Source: Allodiplogaster sudhausi (lineage: Eukaryota; Nematoda; Chromadorea; Rhabditida; Diplogasteridae). Taken from it: 64,000 bases of DNA. Shown here piece by piece: positions 33,800-46,159 of this stretch (the stretch's first letter is position 1; the number at the start of each line of letters is the position of its first letter). The notes under the pieces are model-generated. The model saw only the letters and a program-made list of their open reading frames with translations, was not told the origin of the DNA and made no database searches. A program made the translations under genes and the position numbers. The stretch covers positions 1,722,501-1,786,500 of the forward strand of contig CALZFC010000027.1 of assembly GCA_945643635.1 (NCBI GenBank), read 5' to 3'.

Positions 33800-34131
33800 A
33801 TTGAGCACAACTGGCAATTGCATGATGGTCAGTACCCGTATCCTGGAATTATCGAGAAAAGGACCTCGTTCCCGATCAAGAAGAACGTCGGCTTTCGCTT
33901 GGCCTTCATCTACGGGGAGAATCAGTTCAATGTTAGCCTAATATTCGTTGCTCTCCATTATCATAACTTTTATCAGTAATTTTTATATTCGTCATTTATT
34001 AGTCATATGTAAAAGTTCAGGTTTCGATCAACAACGAACCAATGAATCCATATGGGCATCGCGATTCGGCAGGCTATTCGTCGATCAGAATCGGGGGCGA
34101 CATTATCCTGGAGAGCCTCGACATTCGCTAG
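33800..34131 (+). CDS. Last two exons of galectin 2, beyond the nested insertion
   Basis: Exons 33800-33931 (containing SFPIKKNVGFRLAFIYGENQ) and 34021-34131 (ending ILESLDIR then TAG) match galectin 1 exons 7 and 8 in order and phase. Their donor and acceptor signals are intact, so the gene body past the 12.8-kb intron has not decayed. AATAAA follows at 34180-34185. Confidence 0.85.
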
Positions 34132-34830
34132 GCACTGTGTGTCTTTGAGATGAATGCCCGCCCCCGTGTTTTTTTCTGGAATAAATGGATTAAAAGTTAA
34201 AGTAATAAATATTACATCATAACTCCAGCAATTACAGATGACTTCTTTTATCAGAGCCTGTACTTAAATATGCATACTCCCAGAACATGCGCAAACTTGG
34301 TAGGCAAGGTACATTTCTACTATGTTCACTTCATCTCCATTCCAATACAAGTGTGGCACTCGACCCTGCATTATCTCGGCCCAACTTATCAAATTACTAC
34401 CTTCCATGGCATTTCGACATGCTAGCCTGGCCTGACTATTCATGTTGTTCACATTTAACAAATGAACTAGGTTGCACGGGATTTGCACAGTTAGCATTTC
34501 CCGGTGGTATTTGTAAATTGAAGGATGCACCCAATTTTTCATCAGCGGATACACCAAATACAAATAATTGTTGTTTTATTGGGCATTCCAGGGAGCAGGA
34601 CATCGTGGTGCGGTATGATAATACACATTCTTTGACGAGATGATCGAGAGGACAAGGGACATCTTCAACTTGACGATCTTTCAAGTGACTCATGACGTCA
34701 GGCCAGTTCGGCCAAGACCGTTTGAAACTACTTTTAATCTGCTCCTGGACAGATTAAAAGTCCCCACCGGGTCCAGAGAGTGAGATTGGGAAACTGTAGC
34801 GCTCAAAGTAACGATTGCCACGAAGTTCTA

Positions 34831-35025
34831 TATTTTCACGAAAGTCTTTTCTATCTGATTACATAAGTAGACTGCCTTATCTTTACTTTAGAGAAGTGCA
34901 AGGTAGATCTGGGCATCGTTCGGCCACTGCCGCTGGCAACCAGCCATTACACAGTCGGGCAATCGAAGGATGTGGTAGTATTTCCATACTTCGGTCAGAG
35001 GCTGCCGCCGAATTCGTGAGAGACA
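34831..35025 (+). pseudogene. Duplicated 3' fragment of the 12.5-kb gene tail
   Basis: Similar to 12485-12730 (shared text includes ttttctatctgatta, gggcatcgtt/gggaatcgtt and gcaaccagccat). After an acceptor-like ttag it reads KCKVDLGIVRPLPLATSHY and reaches TGA at about 35020. The matching stretch at 12540 reads KYKTFLGIVHPQPRATSH. The shared open frame suggests a real terminal exon of some gene, with this copy left behind downstream of galectin 2 by the segmental duplication. The product is unknown. Confidence 0.5.
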
Positions 35026-35029
35026 GAGA

Positions 35030-36060
35030 CAGAGAGAAAGAGACTGCCGAATGTTCGGCCTCGTGTAACTTCGCTTCCTTTGTTATGCTGCTCTTCATGA
35101 TTATACTATAAACCCTAATGATAAGAGTGCATTTCTTTTATTTCGTGACGTATTACAATTACATGAAATTGATAAAACGAATAAAGATTATACGTTGAAT
35201 TACTTCCGCCGTGTGGGCTGAACACTTTTTTCAGCAGACATCACGAGACATAGTCTCAGTGACACTGGAGGAGGGTGCAAAATGGCCCACCAGAGAAGGA
35301 TGGAAAACTTGCATGGAGAGATGGATCTTTGGCTCTGTTAGAGGGCTGATTTATAGTTTTAGCGACCATAATCATCGATGCCGATCAAACTTCCAAACAT
35401 CATTCGAAAGAAAAAAATGACTGAACGAAGCGAATTCCGAGAAGCGAATTAACCATCATCAAAAAATACACTTAAGCAGTCAAGAGGACCATTCATCACC
35501 ATAAGTGATCAAAAAAGAGGAGAACACCCGATGTGATCAAAATTGAAGACCCATCTGATGATGTCTCTTTTTGTTGACATTAGACCATAGGGGCTTAATA
35601 ATCGATCATTCTCCATGCTGCAGTTCAGACTGTAAGAGCCGTGGTGATCATCATAGATGGTGGAGACAACAAAGTTGCGATTTCATCCAATAGGCCGAAA
35701 GTCCATACCCGTAAGAGAGAAAGAACAGGAAAGAAGAAGATGAAGAAGAAGAAGAAGGCCCTATTTGCTGCCATGTGGGACTTAAGAAGAGAGAGAGAAA
35801 AACAACAAACATTTGTATGTATGTATGTATGTATATTGCCTGGCGGAGGCTCCTGGAAATCCTTATTCTGTGTTTCGACACAGACGCACAAAAAATTTCG
35901 CTTTTGATACAACATCGAGAATGCGGCAAACCTGTACAAATAAAGATGTTCGATATGAAAGCGGATGCTGGAAGCTCGATGACAGGAGTTGCTTCAAGGT
36001 CAGAATTCATTTTTCTTTTTTATTATTATTGGTTAATTTCTTTCACCACACAGAATCCTC
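35030..36060. other. No gene recognised
   Basis: Mixed sequence with weak ORFs, a poly-AAG stretch near 35735-35757 (lysine repeats when translated) and a short TATG repeat near 35815-35835. Nothing coding is supported. Confidence 0.5.
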
Positions 36061-36064
36061 CGCC

Positions 36065-36397
36065 ATGATCAAGCTTCTTCTCATCGTGTTTGTGCTCTTC
36101 TTCTCGGTCTTCGATGTAACGCAATCATCAGGGGTCTGCGAGGATCGTTATGAGGGGTCAGTCAGAAAAGTAGAGCAAGATTTCATCTAATCATATTTCT
36201 ATCAGCTGTTTAAGCAAAGTCGATGAGGTCTATTTATATACATATAGTAATCAATACTCTTTTGCACAACACCTCCTGGCCTTCTCAGGTGCGCCAATGG
36301 ATACGTGGCCAACTTCTGCAGCCATCCTGATTACCCTTTGGAATATAAGAAGGAAATTTGCGCCAAGTCGTGCAATCTCTGTGATGTCGACGTTTAA
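36065..36397 (+). CDS. Small secreted ShKT-domain peptide, two exons
   Basis: Exon 1 at 36065-36156 starts with ATG and encodes a strong signal peptide (MIKLLLIVFVLFFSVFDVT) and the first cysteine of the mature peptide. Exon 2 at 36289-36397 (stop TAA) supplies five more cysteines. The spacing of six cysteines, ending C-x3-C-x2-C, fits the ShKT/SXC fold common in nematode secreted proteins. About 66 residues in all, with a single ShKT module and no other domain. The intron starts GTCAGT, another GTC donor. An acceptor-like cacacag lies 11 bases before the ATG, compatible with trans-splicing or a 5' non-coding exon. Its biological role (surface, defence or channel-binding) cannot be told from sequence. 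Confidence 0.75.
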
Positions 36398-36472
36398 GAC
36401 GCATCATGGTGCTTTCTTACCCTTCTCGCTGTCCTTCACCGACCGATCCTTCCACATCTCCCTCTCCTCCAC

Positions 36473-36478
<6 letters not shown>

Positions 36479-36512
<34 letters not shown>
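36479..36512. repeat. (CT)n microsatellite
   Basis: Pure CT array between the ShKT gene and the tRNA gene. Confidence 0.95.
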
Positions 36513-36516
<4 letters not shown>

Positions 36517-36567
36517 TTGATATAAAATATCGCAAGTATAATTCGTCTAAATGAACGAAAAAGATGT

Positions 36568-36693
36568 GCATGGATGGCCGAGTGGTCTAAGGCGCCAGAC
36601 TCAAGCGATCCCGCTTCGTACGAGCAGAGTACGCTTCCGGTTGGGCGTTCTGGTGCTCGAGAGTTTGCGTGGGTTCGAACCCCACTCCGTGCA
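36568..36693 (+). tRNA. trnL-CAA: tRNA-Leu(CAA) with a 42-nt intron
   Basis: The acceptor stem GCATGGA pairs with TCCGTGC. A-box-like TGGCCGAGTGGTC and B-box GGTTCGAACCC are present. The anticodon stem CCAGA/TCTGG encloses CAA at 36602-36604. The intron occupies about 36606-36647, one base 3' of the anticodon, as is usual for eukaryotic tRNA-Leu(CAA). A long variable arm follows, as expected for a class II tRNA, with discriminator A at 36693. All features of a functional Pol III gene are present. Confidence 0.93.
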
Positions 36694-36879
36694 AATATCT
36701 TTTGGCGATGGGAATTGTTTGTAAAAATTTGGTCAAATGTATTTTGGCAGTACACAAGCCAACGTCGGTGGAATGAAAAAAATTCTCTAGGTTAATGCGT
36801 CGAACAGAAAAGATATGAATGATCCAACATTTATTTTAAGAAGTACTGTGCCGGGGTTCTCTCAATCTGTACAAAACTA

Positions 36880-37340
36880 ATAAATGACAAGTTTATCGCA
36901 AACACACAAATGTCGGAAGTTCAGTGGAGTCGTTGAGATAGGGGCAGCTAGAGATATATGTACATATGTAGCTAGATAGATGGGGGTAGCGGCGCGGTCG
37001 CCCCGCCCTCTATGCTTTCCAGCACAAATGCACTTCCTCTGGTCTGCCTCACAGAATTCGCAGAGGTTCTGTCCGCACATCATCGTTGCTCGGAAAGCTG
37101 GCTCCACCTTTTTGCACTTGAACGACTAGTGTCATAGTCCCTGACAAAGGGCACACACTGGGGGACGTGGTCCCTCGTGGCGATCTTGTCCATCTTCCGT
37201 TCAAGATCTACTTGATTCTCGAGGATCAGCTTCTGGTTCTCGAGGATCTCTCTCAGAGTGTCTCACATCTCTGAGACCGTCAGCGTGGATCGCTCCGTCT
37301 GACGCGTCCTAGAAAACCGCACAATTCGTGTCAATCTGTC
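36880..37340 (-). pseudogene. Remnant of a Cys-rich protein gene
   Basis: Minus strand. One frame (about 37135-37270) reads LREILENQKLILENQVDLER, a leucine-zipper-like helix, then DHVPQCVPFVRDYDTSR. A second frame (about 36985-37125) continues KCKKVEPAFRATMMCGQNLC and further cysteines. An in-frame TGA precedes the first part and the frame changes between the two. It could be two exons of a small gene or a decayed copy; no family is recognised. Confidence 0.35.
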
Positions 37341-37344
37341 TATC

Positions 37345-39362
37345 TTACACGGTTAGACCACATTCCCTTGTTACATGCATATGTAGCTGGAATAAAATAA
37401 GATTAAAAGTGTGAATTGATACATAGCTAGATATCAATTATTGTAGTACGAAAATTCCTTGTAACCTGGTATGCCAAAGTTCTACAGCTGAGTGAGTGGT
37501 TATAAATCAAGTATCTGAAGATGGGCGCTCCGTGTATGGGAGCTGATCTGAACAGATGTATGTACATATCAACTGGTCATGAATATCCGTACTATCAGCT
37601 GATATTCGTAATCGCAACAAAATTGGGTAAATATGTACATATGTATATACATAAAAGACAGTCTCAAATATTTTATCTCACGCGCTGTTATTTTATCTCC
37701 GCGCTGTTATTTTATCTCTTAGACTATTTCACTGTTTGCCATTAATGATGATAGGTAAAAAGCCAAAATGTTGATTTGACAATTTTTCCTGTCGTCAGGA
37801 ATGACAAACAACGGAATCGTCTAAATCCCCGGAAAAAGAAATGCTTGTTTTTATTCGAAATTTGAAGAAGTAGACCAAATTTTTTAATTGACACACTATC
37901 TCTCTCGCAAATCGGTGGAGAGATATGTAGAATAGTTTTTGCTCCCGAAATATTCTGACCTTCTTCTTTAGACGGTGAGAGAGCAACGAATTATTCTTTG
38001 AAGCAATTTATTGCAAAACCGCGAAAAGTAATCAATCGACAATAGTCGGTGTAAAGAAAGCAAGGCAAGGAGTGCCGGAGAGAAAAAAAAACTGCAGCAG
38101 AAGGATGTTGCTAAAAGGAGCGAGCTAAGGCCGTGTTGCTCCTCTTTAAAATCGATTGAGAGGGAGGAGCTTGTTACTGTTTAGCATCCTGACGTATAGT
38201 CTTCTTCCTGTGCAGAGCAACCGTCTAGTTGTCTGATCTATCTATTTCTTTGATGCAAAGCGCGGTAAAGGGGAAGCATTTGAGATGAGAACAACACAGA
38301 TAAACGGATGAGAAGACTGCATATATTCGAACTAATCTGAGATTGATTGAAGAAAAGCTTCTTACATTCACTTACTTACAGCAAGAATGGTAGCGCACAT
38401 GAAATAGTACATTTCGCGACACACTATCTTATATGTCGACGGAAGAAAGATGACGAAAAGACATGTTTGGAAAGGAATCTAGGCGGTTTTCGAACGGAAT
38501 GTGCCTAGATGGATGCATACTTACATCTGGGCATCAGACAAAGAAGGGCCACCAGGCAGCGTCATCCGTGGACATAAATGAAGCTAGGCGAGAGATTGGA
38601 AGAGAGAGAGAGAGAAAGAGAAAGAGAGAGAGAGTTAAAGAAAGATAGAGGGTGTGTGAACGAGGAGGGTGCGAGAGAAAAAGGGAGAAGGATCTAGAGT
38701 GAGAGAGTACTATGTACATATGTATGTACTATAGGAAGGAAATTGATACAGAAAGAAGGGTGAGAGAGAGGGAGACTGAAAGAGGGGAAGGAGATACCGC
38801 GCGCGAGATTGTGTGAGAGGTGGAGAGAGTGATGTGAAGAAATAGGAGAACTGAGAGTAACTGAGGATGTCAGAGATGTTGTTGAAAAGACTGAAGAACC
38901 GCGAGCAGCCAGAGACATAACCTCTACATATTTCATAACAACGAGGATAGATGTATAATCACCATCTTATTCTCTATATCTCTCTAACTCTCTCTCTCCA
39001 TCTCGTTCTCGCTCTCTAATATAATACGAGGAATAGAAGAGGTCTCTTGGACATTAACGGAAATTGAGTGACCGATAAACTCGAAGCTCGAATGAAGGGA
39101 AAGGAAGTGCAGCATAGAAATGTGTTCACAAGCAGAACAAATGCGACTGTCCTCCATTTATATATTTATTTATTCAAAACATCATTATGCTGTAGCAACA
39201 TTTAAACTTATAGTAGCTAGATTCAACCATTAAGGTGAGAAGAACCGATATCGTTCGTTGCATTTGTTCTTCAGACAAGAACGATGGGTTCTCTGAAAGG
39301 ACTGCGTACCTTTGTTGCAGTGTCGCCGTGCACTCATGACATTAGTACTCGACATATGTGCA
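37345..39362. other. Intergenic, includes segmental duplication copy B
   Basis: 37345-38276 shows nothing recognisable beyond a short direct repeat of gttattttatctc near 37685-37715. 38277-39300 is the partner of 17310-18350, with GA-rich tracts near 38600-38640. Confidence 0.7.
38277..39300. repeat. Segmental duplication, copy B (partner 17310-18350)
   Basis: Co-linear with copy A over about 1 kb. This fixes the right boundary of the duplicated unit that includes galectin 2. Confidence 0.88.
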
Positions 39363-39463
39363 CAGTACCGCCCACGAGCCAGGGGATACGGCTCGAACGT
39401 AATTCAACGCGGCTCGTAGCTCCGAGCCGCTCGGCCGTATCCCCTGGCTCGTGGGTGGTACTG
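39363..39463. mobile_element. 101-bp MITE-like palindrome
   Basis: Terminal inverted repeats of about 30 bp: left CAGTACCGCCCACGAGCC at 39363, right its near-complement ending GGTGGTACTG at 39463. The CAGT ends and a TA on the right flank suggest a Tc1/mariner-derived MITE; the left flank reads CA. Further self-complementarity in the centre makes the whole element able to fold. Confidence 0.75.
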
Positions 39464-39733
39464 TATGTAATAAGACGGCCGTCTCGTGCAGCCACACTGA
39501 ACTATTAGTCCAAATTACATGCAATCTCACTCTTAAGTCAGGTAAAACGTCGCGAATTCAAGATTGAATTGATGGCTTCTTTAACGGCGTTAAATATTTA
39601 CATATAAACTAAAATTAATCAGAAATATTTACGAGACAGTACCACTCAGCCTGCATGTTGGCTGGCTTTCTGATATTGTGAGAAGCAACATTTCCGTGCA
39701 CTAAACATTGATAGCTCGAATGTGGTGGAGAGA

Positions 39734-39777
<44 letters not shown>

Positions 39778-39929
39778 AAGAAAGCGAAAGAATGTAAGAA
39801 GTAGAAAACACTTCTCAGCTCGTTCAAGGAAACGCATTCAAAATATTACGGCGAAAGAGAGGGAAGATGGTTCATGATGCATAAAACAAAGGAAGAACTC
39901 GTTACATTTTTGAAGCTTGAAGCATGCCC

Positions 39930-39964
<35 letters not shown>

Positions 39965-40740
39965 CTATCTCTCTCCCTCAGTCTCTCCTTCCAGCTTCAT
40001 CCGCAACGGGATCCTCAGTCGCTCAGACGGCTCGGATCCATCAGACCTTGGCTACTCTTATTTAATTTGGATCTTCTGGCTTGCTCCTTCTTCATTCTTA
40101 CAGTAGGAACCTGAAACTTTTACAGGCGTATTCTATGCAAATTTGAGTAAGTTTACCTAATTGTAAGTAAGTACCTGTTGACGTACAGTGAAGATGTCTA
40201 ATGGCTTAATGTCGCCGAAAGCCAGATATGGGCACTTCTTCTGGTTCACTGTTTTGGACATTATAGACTGAATTAGCTAATCGTTATTGCAACGCCCAAA
40301 ACTTTCTCAATTAATCTCTCGAGCTTTAGTCGACTTTGCTTGCGGTTCCCATAATAGTTTCTCATGAAATCGTATGAATTCCAAGCGAATTTGCTTCCTC
40401 GTTTCAAGTGCAACCTGTTTGAACATTCTGAAACTGTTTAATTTAATATTTGTAAAGTTATCTAAAAATTTGGCAAATTACGAAAGTACATTCGAAAGTT
40501 ATTTTGAGAGTATAATAATGTACAACAAATACAACTGCATCCGGAATTAAAAGCGTTCAAAAATATAAGGGAATTTACGACTTTTAAATTCCAAGAAATG
40601 AGGATAGCGTGTAATGAAAATCGTGCCATCTTGGCAGAACTGTCAAAGTAGCATATGCATAAAAGCAGAGGAAAAGGCGAAAGTAATTAGAAGAAAAAAA
40701 GAATCATGCAATGAGAGTGAAGAGAGAGCGAGAAAGAGAC

Positions 40741-40783
<43 letters not shown>

Positions 40784-41233
40784 ACGAGAGAGAGAGAGAT
40801 GATTACTTACTGCTGTAAAAGAAGGCGATTAAGCACATGAATTAACCAGCAAAAGAAACAAAAGGCAAAGAGTAATAATAATATGAAGCTTATAAAGATT
40901 TGAAAAAAAGACCTACAGGACAAAAACTTCGCACGAAACACAGCACAAATAAATATCCTAAACACGGTTTTGACAATATTATAATAGCAACGTATACCTT
41001 GATCAGGCTACGTAGGCAGGCATACTAAGTGAATCAGGAAGACCAAATGACGGATAGCTAGTCTATATGACATCTCATATGAATGTAGAATCAGAACAGA
41101 CAAGATAAATACAAAAAAAGTAAATACTCTGCTCTTATTTAAATGTTCGTATACATACATATCTGTATGCGCTAATAGCGCTACAGCGCACGGGAGGGGA
41201 GCATACAAAATACTCATTGTATTTCGGTGTGTT
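39464..41233. other. 3' flank of the RING1-like gene, no gene seen
   Basis: Contains GA/CT arrays near 39738-39775, 39934-39962 and 40735-40798. The rest is AT-rich with no supported coding region or RNA gene. Confidence 0.6.
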
Positions 41234-42287
41234 CTATTTCGGTGTTTCAGATGGTGCGTCGAGTGCGGGTGTCTTGGGAGACGGGCAACTCGGCCTCGGC
41301 TGCTCAGCATCCGTTGGTGGTCCTTCGAGGGAGAGCGGCGGAGTCGCTGGCGGTGGTGGCGGGGGAGATGCCCCTTCTGCCACTCTCGACTCCTCCTCAT
41401 CTTTCGTCGTCACTGCCTCCTCTCTCGCAGGATCAGAAGCGCCTTGTGAAGACGGCTCGACTTCTACTGGCAGCGCCTGGCTTGACTCCACTTCCATCGC
41501 CTCCTGATATTTTATTGTATTATTTATTTTTATTTGATCTACCTGAAACTAGGAAATGCCTCTGCATTTCCTAGTTTCAGGTAGAACAAATCAAATAAAA
41601 ATAAATAATACAATAAAATAAAGATGTCAAAAGTTCTCTATTAATTTATCTCACACATGTCCTAGTATCAGGCAAAACAAATAAAAAAATAAAAATTATA
41701 AATGAATATAATAATAAAGTAAACATTTCCAAAACTCCTCTCACCTCTCCTCCTTCTCTCCCCTCTATTCCTGCTTCCTCTACTTTGCCTTCTTTCATCG
41801 CCTGCTCCTCCTCCTTGACTTCTGCCGATTCGAGTGTGAGCTGTGGTGGTGGCGACTGGGAAACGTCTTCTTCTTCATCTTCGATCTCTACCTCGCTCGA
41901 CTTGGCCTCGTGCTAAAGCAAACCATTTCTTATGTCCTCCCGCACTTATGGTTAGCCAGGAATGATAAGTATAACCAGGAATAGAATGAGTTCATTTAAA
42001 ATAATCCTTTGTTATATAATCGAAACTAAAAAAATATACCGCGACTCACCATTCTTTTTTTCTCTCTCAATAACCAGTGAACACCGACTTCTTGAGCTGC
42101 TGGAGGAGTGCTAGGCGATTCCTCTTTGAGTTCTTCCAAAGTGCCCGCTTCAAGTCCAACTTCATCTTGAGTTTCTTCTAGTTTCAGCGTTCTTTTCACG
42201 TCGTCGGCTTCTTCATCAGACATTATCACTAGTCGACAAGAGTCGGACGAAGCTGAGCTGTCCTGAAAAAGAGAGGGAGAGAGAGTT

Positions 42288-42332
<45 letters not shown>

Positions 42333-45300
42333 GGGAGAGAGAGAGAGAGAGGGCGAGGATTTTGCGAGTAAGTGTAGATTAGGAGTGAGAATGAAATGAC
42401 CAATAAAAGAAGGTGTTATAGAGATGGCAATTCAGATGATCCTTTTGGAAAAACACCAATTTTCAAATATTATCTTCTAAATCGTCACATGTTTCAAGGA
42501 TACGAACCTTTGATGAATGAGAACGGAGCGCCGCCAGCTCTGCCGGCATCGAGACTTCTTCATCTTCTTCGGAAGTTGGGATGGCTTCCACGATGTTTGA
42601 CGCTTCATCCATCGCTTGTTCATTATCAGCCGTCTGAAATCGAAGCGAAGCTGTATACAAATGAGGTTTTATTGTTAGGCAATAAGACAATTTCAAATCA
42701 ATTTCTCACTTATGGCATCACATCAATCAATAATATTGTGCTCATTTTTGACTGTGAATAAAATCTATCAATCAATCAATAATATTGCGCCCATTTTTGA
42801 TTGTGAACACAAAATCATGTAGGATAGTAAAAAGTGTCAAGTTGACACGCACCCTCGCCGATTCAACAGCTTCGCCGTTGCTGACCATGTCATCTGACGT
42901 ACTCGGAGTCCCTGCTGCAGAAGTAGCTTCCGACAAGGCTTCAACGGCCTAAAAATACTACAGTAATCTGTAAAAAGGCCTATTTGGAACGCAGCGCGCC
43001 CAATCAGTTCCAATCAGCAGTTAAATAGTAACTCGTTGATAGGTAAACTATAAGAAATCATCAATTTATAACACTTTTGAGAATGCAGATTTTAAAATAT
43101 ATTCTTGTAAATATACTTCCGCATACCGCGCTCACGATGTACTCCACAACTTCGGTGGCCGTCGAGGAAATCGGCGACTCCTCAAGTGAAAGGCACTTCT
43201 CGATCACGTTGCAAAAATTGTGTGTTGTAATTTAACGATATTTATCTAAGTGCGCGCACTGCAAACATACGACATACTGGACAGAGAAAGACAGAGAGAG
43301 AGAGAGAGATGAGAGAAAGAGAGAGAGACAGATAGTGAGAGAGAGAGAGAGAGAGAGAGGGAGCCAGGTGGAGATTGAGAGAGGGAACGAGTGAGGGAGA
43401 ACAGAGAGAGAGAGCGAGATGGAGAGAAAGTCAGCGCTTTGAGATAACTGATTGTGCGAAGTACTGCATCCAACCTTAGACATCCTCGGTGCTGCCGCGG
43501 CCACTATCGTGGACGCGGAAGACGACCCGGAGAAGGACGAGGTGCGCGCGGCCGGAGGCGTCGAGGCGGGCGACGAAGAAGCGGAGGCCGACGCGATGCC
43601 GCCACTCAGTGAGCCACAGCGCACGACGCGGAAGCCGGGTGGCGGAGCTTTGCGAGGCGGATTAGAGGACTGCAAATTATTTTTTTTTTCGTCAACAAAT
43701 TTAATTTAAAAAATATTTAAAATTAAATAAATATCAAACAATCTTAGTAAAAAAAATTTTTGGGACAAAAAAAGTGATAGCTATTCTATAAAGAAAAGCT
43801 GCAAAGTATAATTTCTGATTGGGGCAGCAAAATATAGACTTATTTCTTTAGAAAAAAAAATAAATCGATGACGTCATCATAATCATCTCTCCAACTGACT
43901 GATGATGCCTTGGCGGTCGAGTACAAAAAGTTACAACTTAATTTCCGATAAGGGTGATAAAATATCGATTTTTTTAGAGCGATGACGTCATAATCATCTC
44001 TCCAACTGACTGATGATGCCTTGGCCGCCGAGTACGAGAAGCCAGAGAGTGAGAGGGCGTCCGAGCTGCTCGATCGCCAGCTGGAGACGGGCGACGATGG
44101 CGGCGGCGCCGGCGGAAGCCACTCGTCCACTTCGTCTTCTTCGTCGTCGTCTTCTGCTGTTGCTCCTGGCGCCGCGGCCGGAGACGCGCCGCCGCTCAGC
44201 TCTTCCGCCGTCGTCGTCATCGCCACCGTTGCTGTCACCGCCGCCGTGCCCTCGATCCTCGTACTGCCGCGCTCACGACGCGTCGGACGGTGCAAGTAGC
44301 CCTGAAAGTTATATTTTTATACGCTTCTTTATTTCTCATTTCCACCGCTGCTCCTCTCTCTCTCTCTCTAAATTGCTAAAAATCAACAAATTAAATGATA
44401 GAAAATATCCTGTCCTTCTTCATTTCTCAATTCTACCTTTGTTTTTCTCTCTAAATCGATTAAAAAAATCAGAAATTTACTGATAGAGAAAAAAAACCGA
44501 CCACTCTCTCGAGCTCCTTGCTAAAGTCGATGACGCCCTTGAGGATGGCATTCGACTTCTCCTGGAGCGCGTCCGAGTCGTCGATGGCTAGGCCGGGCAG
44601 GACGACCTTGACCTTGCAGCTCGAGCGGCGACTCGCAGTCGCTCGCTTCTGCTGCAGATATCGAAGGACAGCATGAGCGGACTGCTGCTGCTGCTGTTGT
44701 TGTTGTTGTGATGGCTGCGCGGCGGCGGCTGCGGACGGCGTGGTCGCGACTGTAAAGGAATCAGTTATAAAAAAAAAGGTTCAATAAATATTTTAAGTCT
44801 TTAACAATAATAATAATAATTATTATTATTATTTAATCCCCACATATATAATAGACTTTTCGAGAATAATTTTTATTTTTATTTCATTACACTCGCAGGA
44901 TTATCCACGACTGATTTTGAGGAAGGAAACATATGAAATGACGAGATAGGCCAGTTGTTTTCGGTCCGTGCAAATTTGGTTATTATGCATTAAAAAAACC
45001 TTTTTTTTCACAGTTCTCTGCTCTTCCTCCACTCGCGCACTATTTCAACTCTGACTATTCCTTTTTGGTAATCTCTTAGTGGTGCTTTCACAAACCAGAT
45101 TGCTGGCCAGCCGTCTCCAGCGTTGTCGTCGTAGCCTCTGTCTTGAGGAGGTCGGCGTTGCTTGGTCGGCGGACGGGCGCAGCGGTGGGCGCGGCGCCAG
45201 AAGAAGAAGATGTCCCTGGCGCGGAGGCGGCGGCAGCAGCTGCTTGCGACACCGGCGGCGGCGTCGGCGTATCAGCGACGCGTTGGCCAATCATAGGAGG

Positions 45301-46126
45301 AGGGCCTGAGAGGAAGGCATATATGTAATTTGCATGAAAACACTAATTAGCTTGAACACTAATTAGCTTGAACACTAATTAGCATGAATACTAATTAGCT
45401 TGAACGCTATTTAGTTTCAAGATTAATTAGCTTCAATACCAATTACCTCGAACACTAATTAGCTCGTTTAAAAAAAGTTATATAATACTGTAACTAACGC
45501 GATGGCGGAATCGGGCGCGCGCCAAGCCGCTCGGGAGATCGTAACGGCGGCGACGGCGATGACTTTGGCCGTGGATGCGGGAGCTTGAGTGGAGACGAGG
45601 ACGGCTTCTTCTGGTGCAGGGCACTCAGGCTTGGTTGTTGTACCGCATGAGGTGGCATTCCTGCTGTTGCTATTGCTGTCGGGCCTGCACTCGCTGGCCC
45701 AAACCCAAAGCCTGAGGATGATGGCTCCATCGTCATGACAGGAGTCAGTTGATGGTAGGACGGGAAGACGATTGGGGGCGGGGCGGCCATGGACATTGTC
45801 ATTATCTGTGCTTCAGCGGGCGCAAGCGGTTGTCTCGGTGGCGGAGTCACCGGGTAGCCTGGTCTCTTGGCCGCTGCTGGCGGCCTATTATAGGGGCCAC
45901 CACTGTCACGGATGACTGGCCTGGCGGCGGCGGCAGCCGGTTCAGCAGCCACAGCGACTTGCTGCTTCTTGGCAGCGCCCAAGATGATGGCAACGAGATG
46001 CGGATCCTTCTCGACCATATGCTTCTGGTGGGCCACGAGGCGCATCTGCTCGTCGGTGAGACGGCGTTGCCCTGGAGCCATGAGGCGACGCTCGAGGACC
46101 GCCTGAATCAGTTTATTTTTTATTTT

Positions 46127-46159
<33 letters not shown>

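Larger units (their letters stand above)
19875..34131 (+). pseudogene. lec-like: Galectin 2: diverged duplicate with frameshift and nested insertions in intron 6
   Basis: Paralogue of galectin 1 with the same exon plan: 19875-19972, 20107-~20200, 20321-20385, 20511-20604, 20746-20842, 20915-21024, then after about 12.8 kb 33800-33931 and 34021-34131 (stop TAG). It starts with ATG directly after tttcag (MALPNPFFAHFP), a layout that suits SL trans-splicing. Exon 2 has one base fewer than galectin 1 just after CTTCGAT (near 20164). This shifts the frame and ends translation at TGA around 20195. Domain 2 keeps an FFHWK-type stretch but loses the GW..E loop, reading DGQYPYPG instead. The remaining exons stay open and in phase, so the break may be recent, or a sequencing error. 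The nested elements in intron 6 leave the donor GT intact. I call it a probable pseudogene. Confidence 0.75.

Noticed and set aside
41217..41574. Plus-strand ORFs of 96 and 115 codons
   Set aside because: They are the antisense of the last RING1-like exon and of the intronic hairpin.
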